DNA of 64,000 bases from Reyranella sp. (GCF_004297265.1 NZ_SCUT01000010.1:152107-216106), one strand, 5' to 3'; counted from the first letter of the stretch, positions 1 to 8,604 are shown. Numbers and translations are program-made. The notes: a model not told the origin generated them from the letters alone.

Positions 1-1152
1 GCCCTTGCTGTCGGTCGCCTTGGCCCACACTTCGTAGTAGCCCGCGGTCGGCAGTTCGATCGAGGCGCTGAAGTTCTGCCACGCATACTTGTTGGCCGGC
101 GCGTCGACCTTGGCGGGCTTCCAGGTCACGCCATAGTCGGTCGAGATGTCGACGGTCTTGATGTCGAAGTCGCCGGCCCAGGCATGGCCGCGCAGGTCGA
201 GTTTGCGCGACGTGAGCTTCGAGCCGTCGGCCGGGAAGGTGATGATCGAGCGCACGGGCATCGATTCCAGGATCGCCATGTCCTTTTCGTTGCCCTTGCT
301 GCCCGGCACGATCGGCGTTTTCGGCACTCGGTAGGAGAAGCCGCCCATGCCGGGGCCGTCGTGCTCCTTGTCGCGGATCCAGATGCGGTTCAGCCACTTG
401 GTCGACGCGGAAGCGGGCCAGCCGGGGATCACGAGGCGGACCGGTGCGCCGTGGATCAGCGGCAGGTCCTGGCCGTTCAGCTTGAAGGCGATCAGCGAGT
501 GTTCCTCCATCGCCTTGGCGATCGGCACACCGCGCGAAATGGAGGGCTTGTTGGTTTCGCCGGCCAGGGTCGGATCGGCACCATAGGCGCCGGTATAGAT
601 GGCGGAGGACTTGAGCCCGGCGGCCTTCAGCACGTCGGCCAGGCGCACGCCGGTCCACATCGGGCAACCCGCGCCGCCGTTGGTCCACTGGTTGCCGCGC
701 GCCTCGGGCGTGAAGAAGGACCGGCCATTGCCACCGCATTCCAGCATGAGCTGGTAGGTGACAGCGGGGAACCTGGTCATCAGGTCGCCGACGCTGATTT
801 CCATCGGCGTGTTGACCTCGCCGTCGATCTTGACCTTCCAAGCCTTGGGATCGCCCGTAATGTCGGGCACCTGCCCGTTGTTGCGGATGAACAGCTTGTT
901 GGTCGGCGTGACGTTGTCGTCGAGCAGCTCGGCCTGCGTCTCGGCCACGAGCGGTCTGTCACCCAGGACCGCGAGCTTGGCCTTTCCGTCCATTTCGAGC
1001 AGCTTCGGGCCCTTGGCGGCCGCCGGCGCGCTCTGCGCGTGAGCCGCACCTACCGGCGGCAGGGAAGCACCCAAAGACGCACCGACAGTGGCCATTCCGA
1101 CCCCCTTCAGCACATTACGACGCGACGGCTTGGACGTTCCGGAACGAAGCAT
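1..1152 (-). CDS. Sulfite oxidase-family molybdopterin enzyme, Tat-exported (3' end outside window)
   Basis: This is the first 384 codons of a periplasmic molybdenum-cofactor oxidoreductase of the SorA/SoxC/sulfite oxidase family; the C-terminus lies beyond base 1. The start ATG (1150-1152) follows a strong AGGGAGG ribosome site. The N-terminus has a twin-arginine signal (SRRNVLKGVG, residues 10-19) and an Ala-rich cleavage region ending AHAQ, which predicts export of a folded cofactor enzyme. The likely Mo-ligand cysteine is C139 in LECGGNGR. Later motifs include GGFSYRVP and a C-terminal dimerisation-like domain (GHAWAGDFDI). The family oxidises sulfite to sulfate or a related sulfur substrate with a cytochrome c partner, which would lie downstream outside the window. 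It is 29 bp downstream of the polyamine-type permease genes but need not be functionally linked to them. Confidence 0.85.
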   Translation of the reverse strand, partial: MLRSGTSKPSRRNVLKGVGMATVGASLGASLPPVGAAHAQSAPAAAKGPKLLEMDGKAKLAVLGDRPLVAETQAELLDDNVTPTNKLFIRNNGQVPDITGDPKAWKVKIDGEVNTPMEISVGDLMTRFPAVTYQLMLECGGNGRSFFTPEARGNQWTNGGAGCPMWTGVRLADVLKAAGLKSSAIYTGAYGADPTLAGETNKPSISRGVPIAKAMEEHSLIAFKLNGQDLPLIHGAPVRLVIPGWPASASTKWLNRIWIRDKEHDGPGMGGFSYRVPKTPIVPGSKGNEKDMAILESMPVRSIITFPADGSKLTSRKLDLRGHAWAGDFDIKTVDISTDYGVTWKPAKVDAPANKYAWQNFSASIELPTAGYYEVWAKATDSKG

Positions 1153-1181
1153 TTTTTCCTCCCTGAGGTAGGATTCTTAGC

Positions 1182-1973
1182 TCAAACTTTCCGGCGCGTC
1201 AGCCAGCCGGACAGGATCAATGCACAGGCCGCGACCGTGACGACGATGGTCGCGAGCACGTTGATCTGCGGGTCGACGCCCAGCCGGACGCTGGAATAGA
1301 CGCGCATCGGCAGGGTCTGCGACTGCGCCCCGGCGACGAACTGAGTCAGGATCAGATCATCCAACGATAATGTGAAGGCGAGCAGCCAGCCCGAGCCGAC
1401 GGCTGGCGCGATCAGCGGCAGGGTGACGGTGCGGAACGTCACCCAAGGGGTGGCGCCGAGGTCCATCGCCGCCTCCTCCAGCGCGCGGTCGAAGTCGGTG
1501 AGGCGGGCCTGTACGACGATGGCCACGAAGGCGATCGAAAAGGTCGTGTGGGCGACGACGATGGTGAGGAAGCCGCGGTCCGGGCCGCCGAACAGTCTTT
1601 CGGAGCCGACGAACAGCAGCAGCATCGAGATGCCCATGACGACTTCCGGCATGACCATGGGGGCCACCACGAGGCTGCCGAACAGCGTGCGTCCGGGGAA
1701 GCGAGGTGCGCGCGCCAGCGCATAGCCGGCCGCGAGGCCAAGCAGCGCCGCGCCGGTCGCGCTCACCAGCGCGATGCGCAGCGACAGCCAGGCGGCCTCC
1801 AGCATCGCCTCGTTGGCGAACAGGGCGTGCCACCATTTCAGGGAGAAGCCCGACCAGACGGTGACGAGGCGCGATTCGTTGAACGAATAGATGATCACCA
1901 GCGCGATCGGCAGGTAGAGGAAGGCATAGCCGAAAGCCAGCACGCCGAAAGCGAGGCGGGCGCGGCCGGTCAT
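1182..1973 (-). CDS. potC: Spermidine/putrescine-type ABC transporter permease (PotC-like)
   Basis: 263-residue inner-membrane permease with about six hydrophobic segments. It carries the ABC permease EAA loop (EEAAMDLGATPWVTFRTV) that docks on the ATPase. Together with the permease upstream (11 bp away), the ATPase and the periplasmic binding protein it makes a complete polyamine-type importer. Polyamine specificity comes from family resemblance to PotC/PotI; related systems move other small cationic or opine-like solutes, so the substrate is not certain. The gene starts with ATG at 1971-1973 and is the last gene of the transporter block. Confidence 0.85.
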   Translation of the reverse strand: MTGRARLAFGVLAFGYAFLYLPIALVIIYSFNESRLVTVWSGFSLKWWHALFANEAMLEAAWLSLRIALVSATGAALLGLAAGYALARAPRFPGRTLFGSLVVAPMVMPEVVMGISMLLLFVGSERLFGGPDRGFLTIVVAHTTFSIAFVAIVVQARLTDFDRALEEAAMDLGATPWVTFRTVTLPLIAPAVGSGWLLAFTLSLDDLILTQFVAGAQSQTLPMRVYSSVRLGVDPQINVLATIVVTVAACALILSGWLTRRKV

Positions 1974-1983
1974 GTGCCCAGCC

Positions 1984-2823
1984 TCATGTGCGCTTCTCCA
2001 GGCTGCGCGCCTGGTTGCGCTGGAAGATCGCGATCGGGCCGACCAGCAGCACCAGCAGACAGACCGCGACCGCGGAGGCGAGCGGCCAGTCGCCGTTGGT
2101 GAAGAACTCGTCCCACAGGACCTTGCCGATCATCAGCGTCTCGGTGCCGCCCAGCAGGTCGGGGATCACGAACTCGCCGACCGCCGGGATGAACACCAGC
2201 AGGCAACCCGCGACGATGCCGGGCAGCGACAAGGGCAGCGTGACGGTGAAGAAGGCGGCCAGCGGCTTCGCACCGAGATCGGCCGCCGCTTCGAGCAGGC
2301 TGTCGTCCAGCTTCTCGAGGGTGGCATAGAGCGGCAGGACCATGAAGGGCAGGTAGGCGTAGACGATGCCGAGATGTACCGCCCACTCGGTGCCGAGGAT
2401 CGTGCCGGGATTGGACACGAGGCCGCTCCAGCGCAGGAACTGGTCGATCAGGCCGTTGTCGGCCAGCAGGCCCATCCAGGCGTAGATGCGGATCAGGAAC
2501 GAGGTCCAGAAGGGCAGCACGACCAGCATCAGCAGCAACGGGCGCCGGTTGGGCGCGGTGCGCGCGATGGCATAGGCCATGGGATAGCCCAGCAGCAGCG
2601 CCACCAGGGTCGAGGTCGCGGCGATCCTGAGTGAGGAGAGCCAGGCCGCCAGATAGAGGCCGTCGGAGAAGAGGAGCGCGAAGCTCTTAATGCTCAGTCC
2701 CAGCTCGACCGGCGGCACCGAATCGGGCGCATAGGTTCCCAGCGAGATGGCCAGCACCAGCAGGCAGGGGAGCAGGAAGAAGATCCCGAGCCACAGGAAC
2801 GGCAGGCCGATGACGAACCGCAC
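1984..2823 (-). CDS. potB: Spermidine/putrescine-type ABC transporter permease (PotB-like)
   Basis: 279-residue permease, partner of the PotC-like protein. It has an N-terminal membrane segment, a periplasmic loop (YAPDSVPPVELGLS), a conserved core and an EAA loop (LLEAAADLGAKPLAAFFTV). The start is taken as GTG at 2821-2823, preceded by GGAAGGA; an upstream ATG runs into a stop after three codons. The gene is separated from the ATPase gene by 195 bp that hold an inverted repeat, so expression from ATPase to permeases may pass through, or be tuned by, that element. Confidence 0.85.
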   Translation of the reverse strand: MRFVIGLPFLWLGIFFLLPCLLVLAISLGTYAPDSVPPVELGLSIKSFALLFSDGLYLAAWLSSLRIAATSTLVALLLGYPMAYAIARTAPNRRPLLLMLVVLPFWTSFLIRIYAWMGLLADNGLIDQFLRWSGLVSNPGTILGTEWAVHLGIVYAYLPFMVLPLYATLEKLDDSLLEAAADLGAKPLAAFFTVTLPLSLPGIVAGCLLVFIPAVGEFVIPDLLGGTETLMIGKVLWDEFFTNGDWPLASAVAVCLLVLLVGPIAIFQRNQARSLEKRT

Positions 2824-2860
2824 CGTCTAGAGTCCTTCCATTTTTACATTGACCCACTTA

Positions 2861-2972
2861 CCTCATCCTGAGGAGCGTCGTGAAGCGGCGCGTCTCGAAG
2901 GATGGGCAACAGGCAAGGTGCGCGTTCCCACCCTTCGAGACGCATCGCTGCGCGATGCTCCTCAGGGTGAGG
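2861..2972. repeat. Inverted-repeat element family 1, copy A
   Basis: A 112 bp imperfect palindrome between the ATPase and permease genes. The ends are CCTCATCCTGAGGAGC and GCTCCTCAGGGTGAGG; inside these sit CGTCTCGAAGGATGGGC and its inverted partner, around an asymmetric spacer. A second copy at 23971-24078 is in the opposite orientation, so the element has a definable direction. No coding capacity is supported. It resembles the REP/MITE-like intergenic elements common in alphaproteobacteria. Confidence 0.85.
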
Positions 2973-3018
2973 TCGGTGTTGGAATGCTCGGTTCAATTCA
3001 ATCTCGCCCATGAACGCT

Positions 3019-4017
3019 CTAGGCCTCCAGCCTCTGGCCGGATTCGTCCGCCCAGCCCAGCCAGACCGGCTGTCCTCGTGCGAAAGCGGCGCCGGCGCTG
3101 CGGCTGGTGTTGGTCGTCGACACGGTCATCGTGCCGTGGGCGTCGGTCTCGACATGATAGAGCGAGCGGTCGCCCTCGTAGGCGACGTCGACGATCCGAC
3201 CGGCGATGGTCCTGGGCAGGCCGGGCCGTTCGGCAGAGAGCGCGATCTTCTCGGGTCGCAGCGCCATCCAGCCGCCGCCGTCGCGGGCGATGATGTTGGC
3301 GATGCCGATGAAGTCGGCCACAAAGCGCGAGACCGGATGCTCGTAGACCTCGTGCGGCGTGCCGATTTGGGCGATTCGGCCCGCGTTCATCACGGCGAGT
3401 CGCGTCGCCATCGACATGGCCTCCTCCTGGTCGTGCGTCACCATGACGAAGGTGAGGCCGAGCTGCTCCTGCAGGCGCACCATCTCGAAACGCGTGCCCT
3501 CGCGCAGCTTGCGGTCGAGGGCGGCCAATGGCTCGTCGAGCAACAGGAGCTTCGGCCGTTTCACCAGCGCGCGTGCCAACGCCACCCGTTGGCGCTGGCC
3601 GCCGGAGAGCTGCGACGGCTTGCGTTTGGCATGGTCCTGCAGGTGCACGAGCGTCAGGATCTCGGCGACCCGCTCGGCGATCTCGGCCGCCTTCACCCCA
3701 TCGCGGCGCAGCCCGTAGCCCACATTGGCCGCCACATCCATGTGCGGGAAGAGGGCGTAGGACTGGAACATCATGTTCACCGGCCGCCGGTAGGGCGGCA
3801 CGTCGGTCATGTCCTGTCCGTCGATGAACAGCCGGCCCTCGTCGGGTGTCTCGAACCCCGCCAACATGCGCAGCAGGGTGGTCTTGCCACAGCCCGAGCC
3901 GCCCAGCAGCGCGAACAGCTCGCCGCGGGCGATCTCGAGATCGACACGATCGACGGCGACGATCGGTCCGAAGCGTCGGGTCAGTCCCTCGATGCGGACG
4001 ATTGGCCCTGAATTCAA
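3019..4017 (-). CDS. potA: Spermidine/putrescine-type ABC transporter ATP-binding protein (PotA-like)
   Basis: 332-residue ATPase that powers the polyamine-type importer. Visible motifs are Walker A (GGSGCGKTTL, about residue 40), the ABC signature (LSGGQRQRVALARAL), Walker B (LLLLDEPLAALD), the H-loop (VTHDQEEA), and a C-terminal TOBE-like regulatory region (MALRPEKIALS). The only start that fits is TTG at 4015-4017, just after the stop of the binding-protein gene (1 bp between them). No good ribosome site is visible, so translation is probably coupled to the upstream gene. This is the usual PotA length minus a short N-terminal extension. Confidence 0.9.
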   Translation of the reverse strand: MNSGPIVRIEGLTRRFGPIVAVDRVDLEIARGELFALLGGSGCGKTTLLRMLAGFETPDEGRLFIDGQDMTDVPPYRRPVNMMFQSYALFPHMDVAANVGYGLRRDGVKAAEIAERVAEILTLVHLQDHAKRKPSQLSGGQRQRVALARALVKRPKLLLLDEPLAALDRKLREGTRFEMVRLQEQLGLTFVMVTHDQEEAMSMATRLAVMNAGRIAQIGTPHEVYEHPVSRFVADFIGIANIIARDGGGWMALRPEKIALSAERPGLPRTIAGRIVDVAYEGDRSLYHVETDAHGTMTVSTTNTSRSAGAAFARGQPVWLGWADESGQRLEA

Positions 4018-4018
4018 T

Positions 4019-5104
4019 TCAACGGCCCGTCTTCACCGAGGTCCACAGTCGCGTGCGCTCGCGCACCTGTTCGGCAGTGCCGGCGGTGATGGTGTAGAAC
4101 TTCGCGCGCACGTCGGCCGGCGGATAGATCAGCGGATTCTCGGAGATGTCCTTGGGCAGCAGCGCGAAGGCGGCCTTGTTGCCGTTGGCGTAGCCGGTGA
4201 GTTCGCTCGACGCGGCGGCGACCTTGGCTTCCAGCATGAAGTCGAGGAAGCGGTAGGCATTGGCCTGGTTGGGCGCGTCCTTCGGGATCGCCACGACGTC
4301 GATCCAGAGCAGCGACCCCTCCTTCGGGATCGCGTATTCGATGTCGACCTTGCTGGCGGCCTTGGCGCCGCGGTCGCGCGCCTGGAAGATGTCGCCGGAA
4401 AAGCCAAAGGCCAGGCAGATGTTCCCACCGGCCAGCGCGTTGATGTATTCGGAAGAATGGAACTTGCGGATGTAGGGCCGCACCGCCTTCACCACGTCGG
4501 CGGCCCTGGCGAGATCCTCCGGCCTCTTCGAGTCCGGATCGAGGCCGAGATACTTGAGCGCGGCCGGCAGCACGTCGGTGGCGCTGTCGAGCAGCATGAC
4601 GCCGCAATCCTGGAACTTCGAGACGACCGCCGGATCGAAGATCATGCGCAGCGAATCGACCGGCGCATCAGGCAGGCGCTTCCTGATCTCGGCGACGTTG
4701 TAGCCGATGCCTGTCGTGCCCCACATCCACGGCACGCCATGGGCGTTGTTCGGATCGTACTTGGCCAGCGCCGTCATGATCTCGGGATCGAGATTTTTCC
4801 AGTTCTTCAGCTTCGCCTTGTCGAGAGGCAGGAAGATGTTGGCCTGGAGTTGCCGCACGAAGAAGGGCGAGGCCGTCGGAACGACGATGTCGTAGCCCGA
4901 CTTGCCGGTGCGCAGCTTGGCGTCGAGGATTTCGTTGCTGTCGTAGGTCGTGTAGTTGACCTTGATGCCGGTATCCCTGGCGAAGTCCTTGAGCTGGTCC
5001 TCGGCGATGTAGTCCGACCAGTTGTAGACGTTGACCGATCCCTGCGCGGCGACGGGCGCGACAGCGGCGAGAAAGAGCAACGAGGCAACGGCAAACAGAC
5101 GCAT
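4019..5104 (-). CDS. Polyamine-type ABC transporter periplasmic binding protein (PotD/PotF-like)
   Basis: 361-residue secreted binding protein. It starts at the ATG 5102-5104, giving a Sec signal (MRLFAVASLLFLAAVAPVAA) cleaved before QGSVNVYNW. The phrase VNVYNWSDYI and the TGIKVNYTTYDSNE segment are typical of PotD/PotF proteins. An in-frame ATG 27 bp upstream would overlap the LivF gene and add a non-signal extension, so it was rejected. The ribosome site is GGAG, 8 bp upstream of the start. The gene sits 16 bp downstream of livF, so the Liv and Pot transporters may form one long transcript. Confidence 0.88.
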   Translation of the reverse strand: MRLFAVASLLFLAAVAPVAAQGSVNVYNWSDYIAEDQLKDFARDTGIKVNYTTYDSNEILDAKLRTGKSGYDIVVPTASPFFVRQLQANIFLPLDKAKLKNWKNLDPEIMTALAKYDPNNAHGVPWMWGTTGIGYNVAEIRKRLPDAPVDSLRMIFDPAVVSKFQDCGVMLLDSATDVLPAALKYLGLDPDSKRPEDLARAADVVKAVRPYIRKFHSSEYINALAGGNICLAFGFSGDIFQARDRGAKAASKVDIEYAIPKEGSLLWIDVVAIPKDAPNQANAYRFLDFMLEAKVAAASSELTGYANGNKAAFALLPKDISENPLIYPPADVRAKFYTITAGTAEQVRERTRLWTSVKTGR

Positions 5105-5120
5105 CGGCAACTCCACTGGA

Positions 5121-5822
5121 TCAGACGCCAAGATACCTGTGCTGAAGTTCCTTGTCCTCGGCCAGGGCCTGGGACGAGCCGGCCCAGACGACGCGGCCTT
5201 TCTCGACGATGTGGTGGCGGTCGGCCAGCGGGATGAGGGCCGACACGTTCTTGTCGATGACCAGGATCGCCTGGCCCTCGGTCTTCAGCCGGCCGAGGCA
5301 GGACCAGATTTCCTGACGGATCAGCGGCGCCAGCCCCTCGGTCGCCTCGTCGAGGATCAGAAGCTTGGGGTTGGTCATCAGGGCGCGTCCGATCGCCAGC
5401 ATCTGCTGCTCGCCGCCGGAAAGCTGGTTGCCCATGTTGCGCTGGCGCTCGGCCAGCCGCGGAAAGAACTCGAAGACCCGCGCGGTGGTCCACGGGCTCG
5501 GCCGCGCGGTGCGGTTGGCGCTGGCGGCCAGAAGGTTCTCGCGCACCGAGAGGTTGGGAAAGATCTGGCGCCCCTCCGGCACCAGCCCGAGTCCGAGCCG
5601 GGCGATGCGGAAGGCGGGCATTCCATCGACCCTGGCGCCCTCGAACTCGACCGTGCCGCGGCGCGCCGGCATCAGGCCCATGATCGTGTGCACGGTCGTG
5701 GTCTTGCCCATGCCATTGCGGCCCATCAGGGTCACGACCTGGCCGGCCTCGATGGCGAGTTCCATGCCGAACAGCGCCTGGCTGGGACCGTAGAAGGCGT
5801 CGAGGTCGCGGACCTTCAGCAT
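5121..5822 (-). CDS. livF: Branched-chain amino acid-type ABC transporter ATP-binding protein (LivF-like)
   Basis: 233-residue ATPase, the second of the two nucleotide-binding subunits of a Liv/HAAT importer. Motifs seen are Walker A (GRNGMGKTTT), signature (LSGGEQQMLAIGRAL) and Walker B (LLILDEATEGLAP). The LivF-type C-terminus (VEKGRVVWAG) replaces the longer LivG tail. Its start codon abuts the stop of livG (shared base at 5822). HAAT systems import branched-chain amino acids, urea, amides or aromatic acids. With a benzoate-CoA ligase and boxBC further along, aromatic acid uptake is plausible but unproven. Confidence 0.9.
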   Translation of the reverse strand: MLKVRDLDAFYGPSQALFGMELAIEAGQVVTLMGRNGMGKTTTVHTIMGLMPARRGTVEFEGARVDGMPAFRIARLGLGLVPEGRQIFPNLSVRENLLAASANRTARPSPWTTARVFEFFPRLAERQRNMGNQLSGGEQQMLAIGRALMTNPKLLILDEATEGLAPLIRQEIWSCLGRLKTEGQAILVIDKNVSALIPLADRHHIVEKGRVVWAGSSQALAEDKELQHRYLGV

Positions 5823-6574
5823 CAGGCCATCTCCTCGCCGAGATAGGCTTGGCGCACGTCCGGGTTCGCCCGGATCTGGTCGGGCGTGCCGCTGGCGATG
5901 GCACGGCCATAGACCAGCACGGTGATGCGGTCGGCGAGCTGGAACACGGCATCCATGTCGTGCTCGATCAGCAGCATAGCGTGCTTCTGCTTCAGCGCCC
6001 GCAGGAAGCCGATCAGCCGCTGACTCTCCTCGACGCCCATGCCGGCCATCGGCTCGTCGAGCAGCAGCAGGCGCGGATCGCCGGCCAGCGCCATGGCGAT
6101 CTCGAGCTGGCGCTGCTCGCCGTGGCTCAGAGACGAGGCCAGGGTGCCGGCGCGCTCGCCGAGACCGACTTCCTCGAGCAGGCGGCGGGCGGGGCCGCGC
6201 AGGCCCTCGTCGCGGCGCGCATCGGCCAGGAAGCGGAAGGAGTGGCCGGCATGGCCCTGCACGGCCAGCGCCACGTTCTCCAGCGCCGTGAACTCGCGCA
6301 GCACCGAGGTGATCTGGAAGGAGCGGCCGAGCCCCAGCCGCACCCGCGCATGGGTCGGAAGGCGGGTCACGTCGCGGCCGGCGAAGTGGATGGCGCCGGA
6401 ATCGGGGGCGACCACGCCGGTGAGCTGGTGGACCAGGGTGGTCTTGCCGGCGCCGTTCGGGCCGATCAGCGCGTGGATCTCGCCCGGCCGGACGTCGATC
6501 GAGACGTTGTCGGTCGCCAGCAGGCCGCCGTAGCGCTTCACCAGCCCCTCGGTGCGGAGCAGTGGCTCAGTCAT
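5822..6574 (-). CDS. livG: Branched-chain amino acid-type ABC transporter ATP-binding protein (LivG-like)
   Basis: 250-residue ATPase partner of LivF. It has Walker A (GPNGAGKTTLVHQLTG), signature (LSHGEQRQLEIAMAL), Walker B (LLLLDEPMAGMG) and the LivG-style tail (IRANPDVRQAYLGEE). The start is placed at ATG 6572-6574 (MTEPLLRTEG); a 13-codon in-frame extension upstream lies inside livM and lacks LivG similarity. The start overlaps the end of livM by 8 bp, typical of translational coupling. The signature has SHG in place of the usual SGG, a substitution often seen in LivG proteins. Confidence 0.9.
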   Translation of the reverse strand: MTEPLLRTEGLVKRYGGLLATDNVSIDVRPGEIHALIGPNGAGKTTLVHQLTGVVAPDSGAIHFAGRDVTRLPTHARVRLGLGRSFQITSVLREFTALENVALAVQGHAGHSFRFLADARRDEGLRGPARRLLEEVGLGERAGTLASSLSHGEQRQLEIAMALAGDPRLLLLDEPMAGMGVEESQRLIGFLRALKQKHAMLLIEHDMDAVFQLADRITVLVYGRAIASGTPDQIRANPDVRQAYLGEEMA

Positions 6575-7544
6575 GACGCCGCCCCAAAAGCGAGTCGATG
6601 CCGCCGCGCGCATAGAGCGCGATCAGCACCAGCAGCGGGCCGAACACGATCATCCAGTATTCGCCCCAGCCCTTGTGGGCGAGGTTGAGGATGGGTGGCA
6701 GCGCCTCCTCCAGCACGAAGAAGGCGATGGTGCCGTAGAGCGGCCCGCACAGGGTGCCCATGCCGCCCAGCACGACGATGACGATCAGGTCGCCCGACTT
6801 CATCCACGACATCATGGCGGGCGAGATGTAGGCGCCTTCGTTGGCGAGCAGGACGCCCGACAGCCCACCCAGAGCGCCGGCGATGGTGAAGGCCGCCAGC
6901 CGGTAGCGGAACACCGGGAAGCCGAGCGCCGTCATGCGCAGCTCGTTGGATTTGGCGCCGCGGATCACCAGGCCGAAGCGGGAATTGGCGTAGCGGCCGC
7001 AGAACCACAGGCTGGCGCAGAGCAGCGCGAGGCACAGCCAGTAGAAGCTCGCCTTGTCGCGCAGGTCGATCAGGCCGGGGAAGCGGCTGCGGCTGATGTT
7101 GAGCCCGTCGTCGCCGCCATAGGCTTCGAGGCCGCTGCCCACATAGTAGACGAGCTGCGCGAAGGCGAGCGTGATCATGATGAAGTAGAGGCCGCGCGTC
7201 CTGAGCGACAGCGCGCCGATCACCGCGGCCCAGGCGGTGGCCGCGAGCACGGCGACCGGCCACTGGATCCAGCCGCTGGAGATGCCTTCCGCCGACAGGA
7301 TGCCGACCGCGTAACCGCCGATCCCGAAAAACATCGCGTGGCCGAAGCTCACCAGCCCGCCATAGCCCAGGATCATGTTGAGGCTGACCGCCGCGATCGA
7401 CCAGATGACGATGCGCGTGCCGATCGACAGGAGATAGCGCTGGTCGAAGGCCTGGGTGAGCAGCGGCAGGGCCGCCAGCACCAGCAGGATCAGCGCCGTC
7501 GCGATCCCGCGCGGTGTAAGGAGCGAGGAGACGAGGTCTCTCAT
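6567..7544 (-). CDS. livM: Branched-chain amino acid-type ABC transporter permease (LivM-like)
   Basis: 325-residue membrane permease with about nine hydrophobic segments and LivM hallmarks (GYGGLVSFGHAMFFGIGGYA near residue 60). Its cytosolic loop carries GAKSNELRMTALGFPVFRYR, the LivM equivalent of the EAA motif. The start is ATG 7542-7544. Unusually, the start codon lies 1 bp from an inverted-repeat element (7546-7603), and no Shine-Dalgarno sequence is visible: the bases before ATG are GCGCGCTCCG, part of the repeat. Translation may rely on coupling, or the hairpin itself may matter. Confidence 0.88.
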   Translation of the reverse strand: MRDLVSSLLTPRGIATALILLVLAALPLLTQAFDQRYLLSIGTRIVIWSIAAVSLNMILGYGGLVSFGHAMFFGIGGYAVGILSAEGISSGWIQWPVAVLAATAWAAVIGALSLRTRGLYFIMITLAFAQLVYYVGSGLEAYGGDDGLNISRSRFPGLIDLRDKASFYWLCLALLCASLWFCGRYANSRFGLVIRGAKSNELRMTALGFPVFRYRLAAFTIAGALGGLSGVLLANEGAYISPAMMSWMKSGDLIVIVVLGGMGTLCGPLYGTIAFFVLEEALPPILNLAHKGWGEYWMIVFGPLLVLIALYARGGIDSLLGRRHD

Positions 7545-7545
7545 C

Positions 7546-7603
7546 GGAGCGCGCCACTCCAGTGGCGCTCATGAAAAGATGCGCCACTGGAGTGGCGCGC
7601 TCC
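7546..7603. repeat. Inverted-repeat element family 2, copy 1
   Basis: A 58 bp element between livH and livM. Each arm is itself a palindrome: GCGCCACTCCAGTGGCGC on the left and GCGCCACTGGAGTGGCGC on the right. Outer ends are GGAGCGC and GCGCTCC. Related copies lie at 27337-27410 and 44852-44917. This copy ends 1 bp from the livM start codon and takes the place where its ribosome site should be. Confidence 0.88.
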
Positions 7604-7626
7604 AGGGAGGCGTGGGTGCGAAGCGA

Positions 7627-8541
7627 TCATGTGCGCTGGCCGAACAGGCCGGTCGGCCGCCACACCAATACGGCGGCCATCAGCACGTAGACGAGGACCT
7701 GAGAGATGGCGGGCGCGGCGCTCGAGGCGGCGCTGGAGCTCATGAAGGTCTTGAGGATGTCGGGCAGGAAGGCGCGGCCGACGATGTCGATCTGGCCCAC
7801 CACCATGGCGGCGATGAAGGCGCCCTTGATCGAGCCGATGCCGCCGATGACGATGATCACCAGGGCGAGGATCAGGATGTCGTCGCCCATGCCGATCCGC
7901 ACCGTGGCGATGGGGGCGGCCATCAGGCCGGCGAGGCCCGCGAACACCGCGCCCAGGCCGAAGACCAGGCTGAACAGCAGCTCGATGTTGACCCCCAGCG
8001 CGCCGATCATGCGCCGGTTGGAGGCGCCGGCGCGGATCAGCATGCCGAGCCGCGTGCGCGCCACCAGCCAGGCCAGCAGGATCGCCACGACGGCGCCGAC
8101 GACGATGATGGCGAAGCGGTAGGCCGGGTAGGGCACGCCCGGCAGGATCTCGACGGTGCGGTTCAGGAATCCGGGGATGGCAATGCTCTTGCCGGCGGGG
8201 CCCCAGAGCGCGCGCACCAGCTCGTTGAAGAACAGGATCAGGCCGAAGGTCGCCAGCACCTGGGTGAGATGGTCGCGCGTGTAGAGCCGTCTAATCACCG
8301 CGATCTCGACGGCGACGCCCAGCAGGAAAGTCGCGGCCAGCGCCAGTAGCGTGCCCAGCACGAAGGAGTCCGTAACGCCGATCAGGGTCCAGGCGATGTA
8401 GGCGCCCATCATGTAGAGCGAGCCGTGCGCCAGGTTGACCAGGTCCATGATGCCGAGCGTCAGGGTCAGGCCGGCGGCGAGCAGGAACATCAGCAAGCCG
8501 AGCTGCACGCCGTTCAGCACCTGGAGCAGCAGGTATTCCAT
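7627..8541 (-). CDS. livH: Branched-chain amino acid-type ABC transporter permease (LivH-like)
   Basis: 304-residue membrane permease with the LivH core (LTLGIMDLVNLAHGSLYMMG) and cytosolic loop (GASNRRMIGALGVNIELLF). The start is ATG 8539-8541 (MEYLLLQVLNG), with GAGGA 5 bp upstream; an in-frame TTG five codons earlier has no ribosome site. It follows the binding-protein gene but is separated from it by a strong intrinsic terminator, so it should be transcribed at a lower level than the binding protein. Confidence 0.9.
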   Translation of the reverse strand: MEYLLLQVLNGVQLGLLMFLLAAGLTLTLGIMDLVNLAHGSLYMMGAYIAWTLIGVTDSFVLGTLLALAATFLLGVAVEIAVIRRLYTRDHLTQVLATFGLILFFNELVRALWGPAGKSIAIPGFLNRTVEILPGVPYPAYRFAIIVVGAVVAILLAWLVARTRLGMLIRAGASNRRMIGALGVNIELLFSLVFGLGAVFAGLAGLMAAPIATVRIGMGDDILILALVIIVIGGIGSIKGAFIAAMVVGQIDIVGRAFLPDILKTFMSSSAASSAAPAISQVLVYVLMAAVLVWRPTGLFGQRT

Positions 8542-8548
8542 CCGGTCC

Positions 8549-8583
8549 TCAAACAAAACGGGAGCGCGTCGCCGCGCTCCCGT
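8549..8583 (-). terminator. Intrinsic terminator between binding-protein gene and livH
   Basis: On the minus strand an 11 bp perfect stem (ACGGGAGCGCG with CGCGCTCCCGT, 8558-8583) closed by a GCGA tetraloop (GNRA type) is followed by TTTTGTTTG. It lies 21 bp after the binding-protein stop and directly before livH. Partial termination here would give an excess of binding protein over permease, a common arrangement for periplasmic-binding-protein transporters. Confidence 0.88.
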
Positions 8584-8604
8584 CGATTGCTTCGACGAAG
8601 ATCC

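Noticed and set aside
184..1299. Long open frame on the plus strand (371 codons) opposite the sulfite oxidase-family gene
   Set aside because: It is antisense to a well-supported gene with cofactor motifs and has no ribosome site or family motifs; long shadows are expected at this GC content.
4019..5131. ATG at 5131 as the start of the PotD-like protein
   Set aside because: It would place nine residues before the signal peptide and overlap the livF gene; the ATG at 5104 gives a proper signal.
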